Shown here in pieces: positions 1-6,950 of a DNA stretch of 9,453 bases (position 1 is its first letter; every line of letters begins with the position of its first letter). Under the pieces are notes generated by a model, which was not told where the DNA came from, did not search any database, and saw only the letters and a list, made by a program, of their open reading frames with translations. A program made the translations under genes and the position numbers. The stretch covers positions 1 through 9,453 of the forward strand of contig JAJXXI010000674.1 in assembly GCA_021781185.1 (NCBI GenBank), written 5' to 3'. This DNA comes from a bacterium (GTDB lineage Bacteria; Verrucomicrobiota; Verrucomicrobiia; Limisphaerales; UBA11358).

Positions 1-1
1 G

Positions 2-127
2 GTCAGCCATCCGGAAACCGGCGGTGCGGTGTGGAGTTCCGGGGTTAATTCAACGAACGGTTTGATCAGTGTGACCAACTGGCCGGCCAGCACTGGCAAC
101 CTGTTCTTCCGCCTGATCCAGCAATAA
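2..127 (+). CDS. C-terminal end of an unknown, probably exported protein (partial)
   Basis: The only frame open from the left edge (frame 2) runs 41 codons to a TAA at 125-127; the other two forward frames stop within about 65 nt. The visible tail is rich in Ser, Thr, Asn and Gly (for example [10 protein letters not shown]) and ends in [11 protein letters not shown]. In Verrucomicrobiota many large secreted or surface proteins with Ig-like, LamG or autotransporter-associated repeats end in a similar short phrase (a Phe/Tyr-Arg-Leu tail), so an exported protein is my inference. No domain can be assigned from 41 residues. The gene begins outside the window, so start, length and function are unknown. 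Two strong hairpins follow its stop codon. Confidence 0.6.
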   Translation, partial: VSHPETGGAVWSSGVNSTNGLISVTNWPASTGNLFFRLIQQ

Positions 128-133
128 ACAACC

Positions 134-159
134 GGTCCGGCCTGATTTCAGGCCGGACC
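134..159. terminator. Perfect 12-bp hairpin after the first gene (possible terminator)
   Basis: GGTCCGGCCTGA (134-145) is followed by TT and its exact reverse complement TCAGGCCGGACC (148-159). The structure begins 6 nt after the stop codon of the upstream gene, the usual place for an intrinsic terminator, and 9 of 12 pairs are G-C. No T-tract follows; the next bases are AAACCGACCC. It may therefore be a transcript-stabilising 3' hairpin, a pause site, or a terminator that does not need a U-tract. The inverted repeat is certain; its role is not. Confidence 0.5.
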
Positions 160-166
160 AAACCGA

Positions 167-192
167 CCCGGCCGGGCAACGATCCGGCCGGG
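167..192. repeat. Second GC-rich inverted repeat, just before the pseudopilin start
   Basis: CCCGGCCGG (167-175) pairs with CCGGCCGGG (184-192) across an 8-nt loop, giving nine uninterrupted G-C pairs. The 3' arm ends 6 nt before the ATG at 199 and occupies the position where a ribosome binding site would lie. It could act as a terminator for the upstream gene, or as a structure that limits translation from 199. It could also mean the true start is the ATG at 235. Only the pairing is visible directly. Confidence 0.45.
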
Positions 193-198
193 CTGAGC

Positions 199-1116
199 AT
201 GACAAAAAAATTTAATTTGCCGCGTTTTGATTTTATGAAAGCACGAAAGACAGGATTCACCTTGATCGAGTTGTTGGTGGTCATCGCGATCATCGCCATA
301 CTCGCGGCCATGTTGCTGCCAGCCTTGAGCAGCGCCAAAATGCGGGCGATTTCCATTTCGTGCATGAGCAATTACAAGCAGTTGGGGCTGGCCTGGTTCA
401 TGTATGCCAACGACAACAACGACCGGCTGGTGAGCAACAATGATCAGTATCCCGAACCAGGTGCCAACAAATCGAAAAACTGGATTTGCCCTTACGGTGT
501 GAGCATGGACTGGAGCGGCAATCAAAAAAACACCAACACATTGTATCTAACGGCTGATAGCCCCATCTATGGCACCGCGCTGTTGGGAAGTTACGTCGCC
601 AATTCGCTAAAAATGTTTATCTGCCCGGCGGACAACAAACTTTCCAGCACCCAGAGAACGTTGGGATGGGCCAACCGCTTGCGGACCTGCGCGATGAACG
701 GCGCGATGGGCGATGGCTCAAAATGGTTCTCCCCCAGCCAGGGCGGAGGCGGCAACTGGCCGGCCTTCTATAATCCGACAAAATTGTCCATGATCCACAA
801 CCCCGGCCCTTCGGATTGCTGGGTATTGACGGATGAACATCCCGACAGCGATGACGACGCCACGTTTTACGTCAACCCGGCGGATGCGAACAGCGCCACC
901 AGCGATAATAAATTCACGGAGCTTCCGGGAAGTTTGCACGGCAAGGGCGCGGGCATGGTGTTTGCGGATGGACACGCGGAGGTTCATGTGTGGAAAGGAA
1001 ACATCACGACGCAACCGGTTAAATATGTAACCTATTTACAAGGCGTCAGCGTCAGCGGTGACGCTGCCAGCGCGAGCGATTTGTTGTGGTTCGCCCAGCA
1101 CACGCCGGCCAACTAA
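199..1116 (+). CDS. Pseudopilin-like protein with prepilin cleavage site and H-X9-DG domain
   Basis: The 305-residue product carries a class III (prepilin) signal: a short basic leader, then G19|F20-T-L-I-E24 and a hydrophobic helix of about 20 residues ([17 protein letters not shown]). Prepilin peptidase would cut after G19 and methylate F20; E24 is the conserved mature Glu5. Next comes [20 protein letters not shown], typical of verrucomicrobial and planctomycete pseudopilins, then a 'FICPAD' motif. Near the C-terminus H247 is followed by nine residues and D257-G258, matching the prepilin-associated H-X9-DG motif (TIGR04294). Such proteins are assumed to work with type II secretion or type IV pilus machinery in the envelope; their individual roles are mostly unknown. 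Start choice is uncertain: ATG 199 and ATG 235 (which gives the compact leader MKARKTG) both lack a Shine-Dalgarno site, and 199 sits against a strong hairpin. It ends in tandem TAA codons (1114-1119). Confidence 0.9.
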   Translation: MTKKFNLPRFDFMKARKTGFTLIELLVVIAIIAILAAMLLPALSSAKMRAISISCMSNYKQLGLAWFMYANDNNDRLVSNNDQYPEPGANKSKNWICPYGVSMDWSGNQKNTNTLYLTADSPIYGTALLGSYVANSLKMFICPADNKLSSTQRTLGWANRLRTCAMNGAMGDGSKWFSPSQGGGGNWPAFYNPTKLSMIHNPGPSDCWVLTDEHPDSDDDATFYVNPADANSATSDNKFTELPGSLHGKGAGMVFADGHAEVHVWKGNITTQPVKYVTYLQGVSVSGDAASASDLLWFAQHTPAN

Positions 1117-1149
1117 TAATGGTCCAGCGCTGCTCGTGTCGGCAGGTTT

Positions 1150-1178
1150 TTGGCATCGCCGCTTTCTACGGCTACACA
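1150..1178 (+). promoter_or_regulatory. Candidate sigma-70-like promoter for the amylase gene
   Basis: TTGGCA (1150-1155) lies 17 nt upstream of TACACA (1173-1178). The -35 box matches consensus at 5 of 6 positions and the -10 box at 3 of 6. A transcript from here would start near 1185, giving a leader of about 40 nt that contains the ribosome binding site of the amylase gene. This is inferred from sequence only. Confidence 0.4.
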
Positions 1179-1203
1179 GCCTGGCGAAACAGGGTAATTC
1201 AAA

Positions 1204-1214
1204 CAGGAAACAGG
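1204..1214 (+). promoter_or_regulatory. Shine-Dalgarno-like site deciding the amylase start
   Basis: The purine-rich stretch CAGGAAACAGG lies 11-22 nt before the ATG at 1226. It is the only clear Shine-Dalgarno-like sequence ahead of a gene in this window. It supports ATG 1226 as the start rather than the more upstream in-frame ATG at 1058, which would overlap the preceding gene. Confidence 0.45.
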
Positions 1215-1225
1215 TTTTACACATA

Positions 1226-2620
1226 ATGAATATTCAACGCTTCATCAGGGGGTGCTTTGCGCTCGCCACCGGTTTCATATTGTATTCGTTGCCCGCACAA
1301 GGGGACGTCAACATCACCAACATCCCGGCCCGGCCATCCCCCGCATGGCTCCGGAGCAGCACGATCTATGAGGTTTTTCCCCGCGATTTTTCCAAGGCCG
1401 GCGACCTAAAAGGTGTGACGGCCCAACTGGACCGGTTGAAAGACCTGGGAGTCACGGTGCTGTGGTTGATGCCCATTCATCCCATTGGCGAAAAGGGACG
1501 CAAGGGGGAATATGGCAGCCCGTATTCCATCCGGGATTATTACGCGGTGGACCCGAACTACGGCACGCTGGACGACTTTAAAAAGCTGGTGGCCGGGGCG
1601 CACCAACGCGGCCTCAAGGTCATCATGGATCTGGTGGCCAACCACACCGCATGGGACAGCGTGATGATGACGAATAAGGCATTCTACAAGCATGATGCGC
1701 AGGGAAACATCATTTCGCCGGAGCCGGGCTGGTCCGATGTGGCCGGCTTGAACTACGCCAACCCGCAGTTGCGCCAATACATGATTGCCATGATGAAATA
1801 CTGGGTGCGCACCTGCGACATTGACGGCTATCGCTGCGACGTGGCCTGGGCGGTGCCGAAGGATTTCTGGGAACAGGCGCGCGCCGCGCTCGAAAAAATC
1901 AAACCGGACATCATGATGCTGGCCGAGGCGGACACCCCCGACCTGCTCACCAATGCCTTTGACCTGGATTACTCCTGGCCGCTGCTGCACGCCTTGAACA
2001 ACGTGCTGGAGCACGGTGCATCCGCCGCCGAGTTGCGGAAAACCTGGGAACAAAACCGCCGGGTATTCCCGAAGGACGCCCTGCACCTGCGCATCAGCGA
2101 TGACCATGACGAGGCACGCGCCGTGGCCCGTTATGGCATTGAAGGCGCGCTGGCGTCCTCCGCACTGATGTTCACGCTGGACGGCGTTCCCCTGCTCTAC
2201 AACGGCATGGAAGTCGGCGACGCCACCGAGTCCGGCGACCCCGCGCTGTTCTACAAGCTGCCCATCTTCTGGCAGCCCAAGGAACGTCCGCCGCTCCGGG
2301 ACATTTACCGCGACCTGATCCAGCTCCGGAAAGATTATGCCGCCTTCCGCAACCACACGGTGACATGGCTGGATAATTCTGACGACTCCCGGCTGGTGAC
2401 GTTTCTGCGCGGCAATGACAAGGACCAATTCCTCGTCGTCATCAACCTGTCCAACCGGCCGGTTGATGGAACGGTGGATTTGAAAAACGCCGCTGGTTTC
2501 AGCCCGGTGGACATCAAGGGCATGAACCCTTTCAACGCCGCGTCGCTGCCCAATTTTCACCTCGACGCCTTTGGCTGGCACATTTACCACCGCCCGGCCT
2601 CCGCCATGGCGGCAAAATAA
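1226..2620 (+). CDS. Exported GH13 alpha-amylase-family glycoside hydrolase
   Basis: The 464-residue product starts with a Sec-type signal peptide (basic start, hydrophobic residues about 9-23, likely cleavage after A24-Q25-G26), so it should act in the periplasm or outside the cell. The GH13 (beta/alpha)8 barrel motifs are in order: region I D135-LVA-N139-H140; region II G201-Y-R203-C-D205 with nucleophile D205; region III with acid/base E234 (MLAEAD); region IV H294-D295 with D295 as transition-state stabiliser. An all-beta C-terminal domain (about 375-464) completes it. Known GH13 members hydrolyse or rearrange alpha-1,4/1,6-glucosidic bonds by a retaining mechanism; exact substrate cannot be read here. 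Domain B is short (about 55 residues) and no starch-binding domain is seen, suggesting soluble oligosaccharides such as maltodextrin. A sugar-type permease follows 40 nt later. ATG 1226 was chosen because it gives a signal peptide, has a Shine-Dalgarno site, and avoids overlap with the upstream gene. Confidence 0.93.
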   Translation: MNIQRFIRGCFALATGFILYSLPAQGDVNITNIPARPSPAWLRSSTIYEVFPRDFSKAGDLKGVTAQLDRLKDLGVTVLWLMPIHPIGEKGRKGEYGSPYSIRDYYAVDPNYGTLDDFKKLVAGAHQRGLKVIMDLVANHTAWDSVMMTNKAFYKHDAQGNIISPEPGWSDVAGLNYANPQLRQYMIAMMKYWVRTCDIDGYRCDVAWAVPKDFWEQARAALEKIKPDIMMLAEADTPDLLTNAFDLDYSWPLLHALNNVLEHGASAAELRKTWEQNRRVFPKDALHLRISDDHDEARAVARYGIEGALASSALMFTLDGVPLLYNGMEVGDATESGDPALFYKLPIFWQPKERPPLRDIYRDLIQLRKDYAAFRNHTVTWLDNSDDSRLVTFLRGNDKDQFLVVINLSNRPVDGTVDLKNAAGFSPVDIKGMNPFNAASLPNFHLDAFGWHIYHRPASAMAAK

Positions 2621-2629
2621 TCCGATCCT

Positions 2630-2656
2630 TGATTTTAGTTTGATCCGTTAAAATCA
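2630..2656. repeat. AT-rich inverted repeat between amylase and permease genes
   Basis: TGATTTTA (2630-2637) and TAAAATCA (2649-2656) form an 8-bp inverted repeat with an 11-nt spacer. It fills the 40-nt gap and ends 4 nt before the permease ATG. The right arm contains TAAAAT (2649-2654), a 5/6 match to the -10 consensus that sits 6 nt before the ATG, but no good -35 box is present at the right spacing. It could be an operator, a weak hairpin or a promoter fragment. Confidence 0.35.
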
Positions 2657-2660
2657 TCCC

Positions 2661-4004
2661 ATGCAAAAACCGCGCCTGAGTTTCTGGCAGATCTGGAACA
2701 TGAGCTTCGGCTTTCTCGGCATCCAGTTCGGCTGGGGTTTGCAGATGGCAAACATGAGCGCCATCTACAGCTATCTCGGGGCGAATGCGGATTCGCTGGC
2801 CATCCTTTGGTTGGCGGCACCGGTCACCGGCGTGATCATCCAGCCGCTGGTCGGGCAGTCCAGTGACCGCATGTGGACCCGGCTGGGCCGGCGGCGGCCG
2901 TTCATTCTGGCCGGCGCGGTGCTGGCGTCGCTGGCCCTGGTGTTGATGCCGAATTGCCCTTCAGTCTGGATGGCGGCCGGACTGCTCTGGGTGCTGGACG
3001 GAACGATCAACGCCAGCATGCAGCCTTTCCGCGCGCTGGTGGCAGACAATCTGCCCGAGGAACAAAACTCGCAGGGTTTTGCCATCCAATCCCTCTTCAT
3101 TGGCCTTGGTGGCACGATCGCCTCGGCCCTGCCCTGGATGATGACCAACTGGTTTGGCGTGCAGGCCGATGCCGGAGGCGCGGGACATGTGCCGCATTCG
3201 GTCCGCCTCTCATTTTACCTCGGCGCGGTGGCGTTCATGGGGGCGGTGCTCTGGACGGTTTTCAGCACCAAGGAATATCCGCCAAGCGACGCTGAATTGG
3301 CGGCCATCCGCGCCCGGAAATTTGACTGGACGCTGGGGCTGGGCGACATCTTCGCGCTGGTGTTTCATCTCCCGCGCCGGATGTGGGAGCTGGGCCTCGT
3401 TCAATTCTTCACCTGGATCGGGATGTTTTCGATGTGGGTTTATTTTTCGCCGGCGGTGGCCAAGGACATCTTCCACGCCGCGCCCGGTTCGCCGGAAATG
3501 GAGGCGGCCGGCTCCTGGGCGGGCTTCTGTTTTGCCGCCTACAATGCCGTCTGCTTCGTCTTTTCCTTCGTGCTGCTCTGGGGCACCAAATACACCGGGC
3601 CCAAGCTGATGCACATTCTCTGCCTGGCCGTGGGCGGGCTGGGCCTGGCCTCGGTGCCACTGGCCTCGGATAAATATCATCTGCTCTTCGCCATGACGGC
3701 GGTCGGCATCGCGTGGTCCAGCATTCTCTCCATGCCTTACGCCATGCTCGCGCCCGCACTGCCCAAGGAAAAAATCGGGGTGATGATGGGGATGTTCAAC
3801 CTGTTCATCGTCCTGCCGCAAATCGCCGCCTCCAGCCTGCTCGGCTTTATCCTTAAACATTTTCTCCACAGCGAACCGATGCATGCCCTCGTTCTCGGCG
3901 GTGCCAGCATGGGGCTGGGCGCGCTGCTCACTCTGCTGGTAGTCAGCTTCAAACCAGCCGGCACCGGACCAGCCACAGTGACGATCAGTGGCGGCGGCCA
4001 TTGA
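2661..4004 (+). CDS. MFS sugar permease, SLC45/sucrose-transporter-like
   Basis: The 447-residue product has about 12 hydrophobic segments, with a longer polar loop in the middle (about 203-225), as expected for an inner-membrane major facilitator transporter. The loop after the second helix carries S68-D69-R70 followed by R74-L-G-R-R-R-P80, the signature of the glycoside-pentoside-hexuronide/sucrose-type branch (plant SUC, animal SLC45, bacterial maltose or sucrose permeases). A second conserved stretch, GIAWSSILSMPYAML (349-363), also fits this branch. Members usually take up disaccharides with protons. The position 40 nt after an exported GH13 enzyme points to maltose or maltodextrin import, which is inference; sucrose or another glucoside cannot be excluded. 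No Shine-Dalgarno site precedes ATG 2661. Transcription may run through from the amylase gene, with possible extra control at the inverted repeat in the gap. Confidence 0.88.
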   Translation: MQKPRLSFWQIWNMSFGFLGIQFGWGLQMANMSAIYSYLGANADSLAILWLAAPVTGVIIQPLVGQSSDRMWTRLGRRRPFILAGAVLASLALVLMPNCPSVWMAAGLLWVLDGTINASMQPFRALVADNLPEEQNSQGFAIQSLFIGLGGTIASALPWMMTNWFGVQADAGGAGHVPHSVRLSFYLGAVAFMGAVLWTVFSTKEYPPSDAELAAIRARKFDWTLGLGDIFALVFHLPRRMWELGLVQFFTWIGMFSMWVYFSPAVAKDIFHAAPGSPEMEAAGSWAGFCFAAYNAVCFVFSFVLLWGTKYTGPKLMHILCLAVGGLGLASVPLASDKYHLLFAMTAVGIAWSSILSMPYAMLAPALPKEKIGVMMGMFNLFIVLPQIAASSLLGFILKHFLHSEPMHALVLGGASMGLGALLTLLVVSFKPAGTGPATVTISGGGH

Positions 4005-4055
4005 CCGGAAAGATCATTTTACGAAGTTCGTTCCATTGCGGTCGAGGTTTGCCAC

Positions 4056-4084
4056 TTTTCACCGGCAGACAATTGTTCTAACTT
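4056..4084 (+). promoter_or_regulatory. Candidate leaderless promoter for the aldo/keto reductase
   Basis: TTTTCA (4056-4061), a 17-nt spacer and TAACTT (4079-4084) form a weak sigma-70-like pair (4/6 and 3/6 matches). The -10-like box ends only 6 nt before ATG 4091, so transcription would begin at or next to the start codon. The bases before the ATG (CTTCCTCTG) are pyrimidine-rich with no Shine-Dalgarno site, which agrees with a leaderless message. Confidence 0.35.
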
Positions 4085-4090
4085 CCTCTG

Positions 4091-5074
4091 ATGAATTATC
4101 GCACTCTCGGCCGGACCGGATGGCAAGTTTCCGAAATCAGTTTTGGCGCGTGGGCCATCGGCGGCGCGTGGGGGCAGGTGGATGACAAGGAATCCCTGGC
4201 CGCCCTGCATGCTGCGCTCGACGGCGGCGTGAATTTCTTCGACACCGCCGATGTCTATGGCGACGGCCACAGCGAACGTCTGCTCGCCAGACTGAAAAAG
4301 CAGCGGAAAGAAAAATTCCACATCGCCACCAAGGCTGGCCGCCGTCTGGCCGCACAGACTCCGGAAGGTTATACCCGCAAGAATCTCACCGCCTGGGTCA
4401 ACCGCAGCCTCAGGAATCTGAACACGGACACGATTGACCTGCTCCAGCTTCACTGCCCGCACACCGAGGTTTTTTACCGGCCGGAAGTCTTCGGCATTCT
4501 GGATGACCTCGTCAAGGACGGCAAGCTGCGGCATTACGGCGTCAGCGTGGAAAAGGTCGAGGAGGCGCTCAAGGCCATCGAATACCCAAACGTCCAGACT
4601 GTGCAAATCATCTTCAACCTCTTCCGGCAGCGTCCGGCGGAACGGTTCTTTGCCGAGGCGCAGCGCCGCCAGGTCGGCATCCTCGCCCGGGTGCCGCTGG
4701 CGTCCGGCCTGTTGTCCGGCAAAATTTCCCGCGCCAGCACTTTTGCCAAGGACGATCACCGGAACTTCAACCGGCACGGCGAGGCCTTTGACCGGGGTGA
4801 AACCTTCGCCGGGGTGGACTTCGAGACCGGCCTGCGCATGGTCGGGCAATTGAAAAAACTGGTTCCGCCCGGCGCATCGCTTGCGCAAATGGCCTTGCGC
4901 TGGATTCTGGAATTTCCCGCCGTAACCTGCGCCATTCCCGGTGCCAAACGCCCGGCCCAGGTCGCCGAAAACCTGGCCGCCTCGGAGTTAAAACCGCTTT
5001 CACCGGCAACGCTCAAGCAGATCAACGCGCTCTACACCCGGCAAATCAAGCCGCTGGTTCATCACTATTGGTGA
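4091..5074 (+). CDS. Aldo/keto reductase (NADPH-dependent oxidoreductase)
   Basis: The 327-residue product has the normal length of a single-domain AKR barrel. It opens with MNYRTLGRTGWQVSEISFGA, the usual first strand and loop. The catalytic tetrad is complete: D51 (in NFFDTADVYG), Y56, K81 (in IATKAG) and H121 (in LLQLHCP). The C-terminal cofactor segment I282-P-G-A-K, with Q290 and N294, matches the NADP(H) 2'-phosphate-binding region. The family reduces aldehydes and ketones to alcohols in the cytoplasm; the sequence does not reveal the substrate. It lies 86 nt after the permease and may have its own promoter, so a link to sugar metabolism is only suggested by position. The protein ends in HHYW with no extra domain. 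Confidence 0.92.
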   Translation: MNYRTLGRTGWQVSEISFGAWAIGGAWGQVDDKESLAALHAALDGGVNFFDTADVYGDGHSERLLARLKKQRKEKFHIATKAGRRLAAQTPEGYTRKNLTAWVNRSLRNLNTDTIDLLQLHCPHTEVFYRPEVFGILDDLVKDGKLRHYGVSVEKVEEALKAIEYPNVQTVQIIFNLFRQRPAERFFAEAQRRQVGILARVPLASGLLSGKISRASTFAKDDHRNFNRHGEAFDRGETFAGVDFETGLRMVGQLKKLVPPGASLAQMALRWILEFPAVTCAIPGAKRPAQVAENLAASELKPLSPATLKQINALYTRQIKPLVHHYW

Positions 5075-5082
5075 ACCGCCAC

Positions 5083-5111
5083 TTGCCGCCCGGACGGCTT
5101 TGCGCTAGCTT
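5083..5111 (+). promoter_or_regulatory. Candidate leaderless promoter for sppA-upp
   Basis: TTGCCG (5083-5088), exactly 17 nt, then TAGCTT (5106-5111). The -10-like hexamer ends 9 nt before ATG 5121, so the message would carry a leader of only a few bases. No Shine-Dalgarno site is present (GCGCCCACT precedes the ATG). Together with the matching arrangement at 4056-4084 this suggests a leaderless promoter. Confidence 0.42.
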
Positions 5112-5120
5112 GCGCCCACT

Positions 5121-6302
5121 ATGGATGCCATTCCCTTTTCACCGGAACCAACGCCGCCACCGCCGTTTTCAACTCCACCGGTGATCACCCCGCCGCCCGC
5201 GCCGCAACCCAGCCGAAGCCGGGGCTGGATGATTGCTTCCATCATCCTGTTGGTGGTTCTGGTGCTGAGCCTGTTCGGCAACGTCACCCAGTTTGTGATG
5301 AACACCCTCGCCTTCCGTCACGGCCTGCGCTCGGAGGCGTTCGGCTCGGGCCGCGAGGCCGGACCGCGGCTGGAGGAATCCATTCTCGAAAACAACGGGT
5401 CGCAAAACAAAGTCGCGGTCATCACGGTGGACGGCATCATCACCAGCCACGACACCGATCAGGCCGGCAACAACATGGTGGATGTAATTAAGGCGCAACT
5501 CGACCGCGCCCGCGACGACCGGCGCGTGAAAGCGGTCATTCTCAAGGTGGATTCCCCCGGCGGCGAAGTGCTCGCCTCGGACCAGATTTACAAGGCCATC
5601 CGCGATTTTGAAACGGGGCAACCGGCGGAGCACGGCGAACCCGCCCGCAAAGGCAAGCCGGTGATCTGCTCAATGGGCAGCCTCGCGGCCTCCGGCGGCT
5701 ATTATATTTCATCCGGCTGCCGGTGGATTGTCGCCAATGATCTGACCATTACCGGCAGCATCGGCGTGATCATGCACGGCTGGAATTATCGCGGCCTGAT
5801 GGACAAGGTCGGCGTGATGCCGATGACCTTCAAGAGCGGCAAGTTCAAGGACATGTTGAGCGGCGACCGCGAACCGTCGGAAATCCCGCCGGAAGAGCAC
5901 GCGATGGTCCAAGGGCTGATTGACGAAACGTTCGGGCGCTTCAAGGAAGTCGTGGCCGAGGGCCGCGGCGACGCCCATGACCTAAACAAAACCGAAGGCA
6001 GGGCGCTGGCCGCTGACTGGAAGGATTACGCCGACGGCCGCGTGCTGTCCGGCACGCAGGCGCTGAAACTCGGGTTCGTGGACGAAGTGGGTGATTTCGA
6101 CGATGCCGTGCAACGGACCTTCCAAATTGCCCACATCGGCAACGCCAACCTGGTGGAATACCGCGAGCGCTACGATCTCTCAAACTTCCTGTCCATGTTC
6201 GGCCAGAGCAGCCAGGCTCACGACATCAAATTGGATTTCGGGGCGGAAGCCGGAATGCCAAAGCTTCGTGCCGGCCTGATGTATTTCCTCTACGAACCTT
6301 GA
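5121..6302 (+). CDS. sppA: Signal peptide peptidase SppA (S49 serine protease)
   Basis: The 393-residue product has a proline-rich cytoplasmic start (residues 8-30, with PP runs), one membrane helix at about 36-53 (GWMIASIILLVVLVLSLFG), then a single S49 protease domain. Visible motifs are V143-D-S-P-G-G148 (oxyanion region), S191 in MGSLAASGGYY as nucleophile, and K243 in KSGKFKD as general base. The S191-K243 spacing of 52 equals the spacing of the catalytic Ser-Lys pair in Bacillus subtilis SppA. A typical G-R-V-L-S-G-x-Q-A segment follows at 306-314. The length fits the short single-domain form, not the duplicated E. coli enzyme of about 618 residues. Known SppA enzymes degrade leftover signal peptides in or next to the membrane. 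ATG 5121 is preceded by a candidate promoter; upp follows 13 nt after the stop, so the two are probably co-transcribed. Confidence 0.93.
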   Translation: MDAIPFSPEPTPPPPFSTPPVITPPPAPQPSRSRGWMIASIILLVVLVLSLFGNVTQFVMNTLAFRHGLRSEAFGSGREAGPRLEESILENNGSQNKVAVITVDGIITSHDTDQAGNNMVDVIKAQLDRARDDRRVKAVILKVDSPGGEVLASDQIYKAIRDFETGQPAEHGEPARKGKPVICSMGSLAASGGYYISSGCRWIVANDLTITGSIGVIMHGWNYRGLMDKVGVMPMTFKSGKFKDMLSGDREPSEIPPEEHAMVQGLIDETFGRFKEVVAEGRGDAHDLNKTEGRALAADWKDYADGRVLSGTQALKLGFVDEVGDFDDAVQRTFQIAHIGNANLVEYRERYDLSNFLSMFGQSSQAHDIKLDFGAEAGMPKLRAGLMYFLYEP

Positions 6303-6315
6303 CCTCGGTGCAACC

Positions 6316-6948
6316 ATGCCGCCGGTGAGAAACGTCACAGTCATTGCGCATCCGCTGGTGCAGCACAATCTCTCGCGGCTGCGGGATGCGCGCACGGAAC
6401 CGCAGGAATTCCGGCGGTTGCTCGGCGAAATCTCCGCGCTGATGACCTACGAGGCGACGCGTTCGCTCAGCCTGAAAAAAATCACCGTCCGCACGCCGCT
6501 CGAAAAAACCGCCGGCCACCAACTGGCCCGCGATGTGGTGCTGGTCCCGGTATTGCGCGCCGGGCTGGGGATGCTCGACAAAATCCTGGAATTGATTCCG
6601 CACGGGCGCGTGGGCTTCATCGGATTGAAGCGCGAGGAATCCACGCTCCGCGCCCATTTTTATCACAAAAGCCTGCCGAAGAAACTGGAACATTGTGAAG
6701 TCATCCTGATTGACCCGATGCTCGCCACGGGCGGCAGCGCGGTGGCGGCGCTTGATTTTCTGCGCGAACAAGGGGCGAGAAACATCCGCCTCGTGAGCCT
6801 CGTCGCCGCCCCGGAGGGCATCCGGCGTGTGCGGAAAAGCCACCCCACCCTGCCCATCTTCACCGCCGCGATTGACCGCCAATTGAACCAAGTGGGCTAC
6901 ATCCTTCCCGGCCTCGGCGACGCCGGCGACCGGCTGTTCGGGACATGA
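6316..6948 (+). CDS. upp: Uracil phosphoribosyltransferase
   Basis: The 210-residue product matches the usual length of about 208. It has the N-terminal 'HPLVQHNLSRLRD' motif (12-24), the conserved VPVLRAGLGM segment (77-86), the PRPP-binding loop D133-P-M-L-A-T-G-G-S141, and the C-terminal uracil-binding signature Y195-I-L-P-G-L-G-D-A-G-D205. The enzyme makes UMP from uracil and PRPP in pyrimidine salvage, in the cytoplasm. It begins 13 nt after sppA with no Shine-Dalgarno site, so transcription and perhaps translation depend on sppA. Its stop codon lies 2 nt from the stop of the convergent phosphatase gene. No missing residues were noticed. Confidence 0.95.
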   Translation: MPPVRNVTVIAHPLVQHNLSRLRDARTEPQEFRRLLGEISALMTYEATRSLSLKKITVRTPLEKTAGHQLARDVVLVPVLRAGLGMLDKILELIPHGRVGFIGLKREESTLRAHFYHKSLPKKLEHCEVILIDPMLATGGSAVAALDFLREQGARNIRLVSLVAAPEGIRRVRKSHPTLPIFTAAIDRQLNQVGYILPGLGDAGDRLFGT

Positions 6949-6950
6949 GG

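Noticed and set aside
1130..1151. CTGC/GCAG stem followed by T5 after the pseudopilin gene as an intrinsic terminator
   Set aside because: Only four base pairs with an 8-nt loop; too weak, and the T-run overlaps the candidate -35 box of the amylase promoter.
1058..1225. Upstream in-frame ATG (1058) as an alternative start for the amylase gene
   Set aside because: It would overlap the pseudopilin gene and bury the signal peptide behind 56 Arg/Ser-rich residues. ATG 1226 gives a normal signal peptide and has a Shine-Dalgarno site.
1406..2590. A 394-codon open frame on the - strand opposite the amylase gene
   Set aside because: It lies antisense to a gene with all GH13 motifs. Its product is rich in His, Gln, Arg and Val with no domain, as expected from the mirror of GC-rich codon use.
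3210..4001. Long - strand open frame opposite the permease gene
   Set aside because: Low-complexity translation rich in Arg, Gly, His and Glu with no membrane or catalytic pattern; the + strand frame is a clear MFS protein.
4019..4888. Long - strand open frame (289 codons) opposite the aldo/keto reductase gene
   Set aside because: The sense strand has a complete AKR tetrad and cofactor motif; the antisense product shows no recognisable motif.
5086..5101. GCCG/CGGC stem followed by TTT after the reductase gene as a terminator
   Set aside because: Four base pairs and three T residues, overlapping the likely sppA promoter; not enough support.
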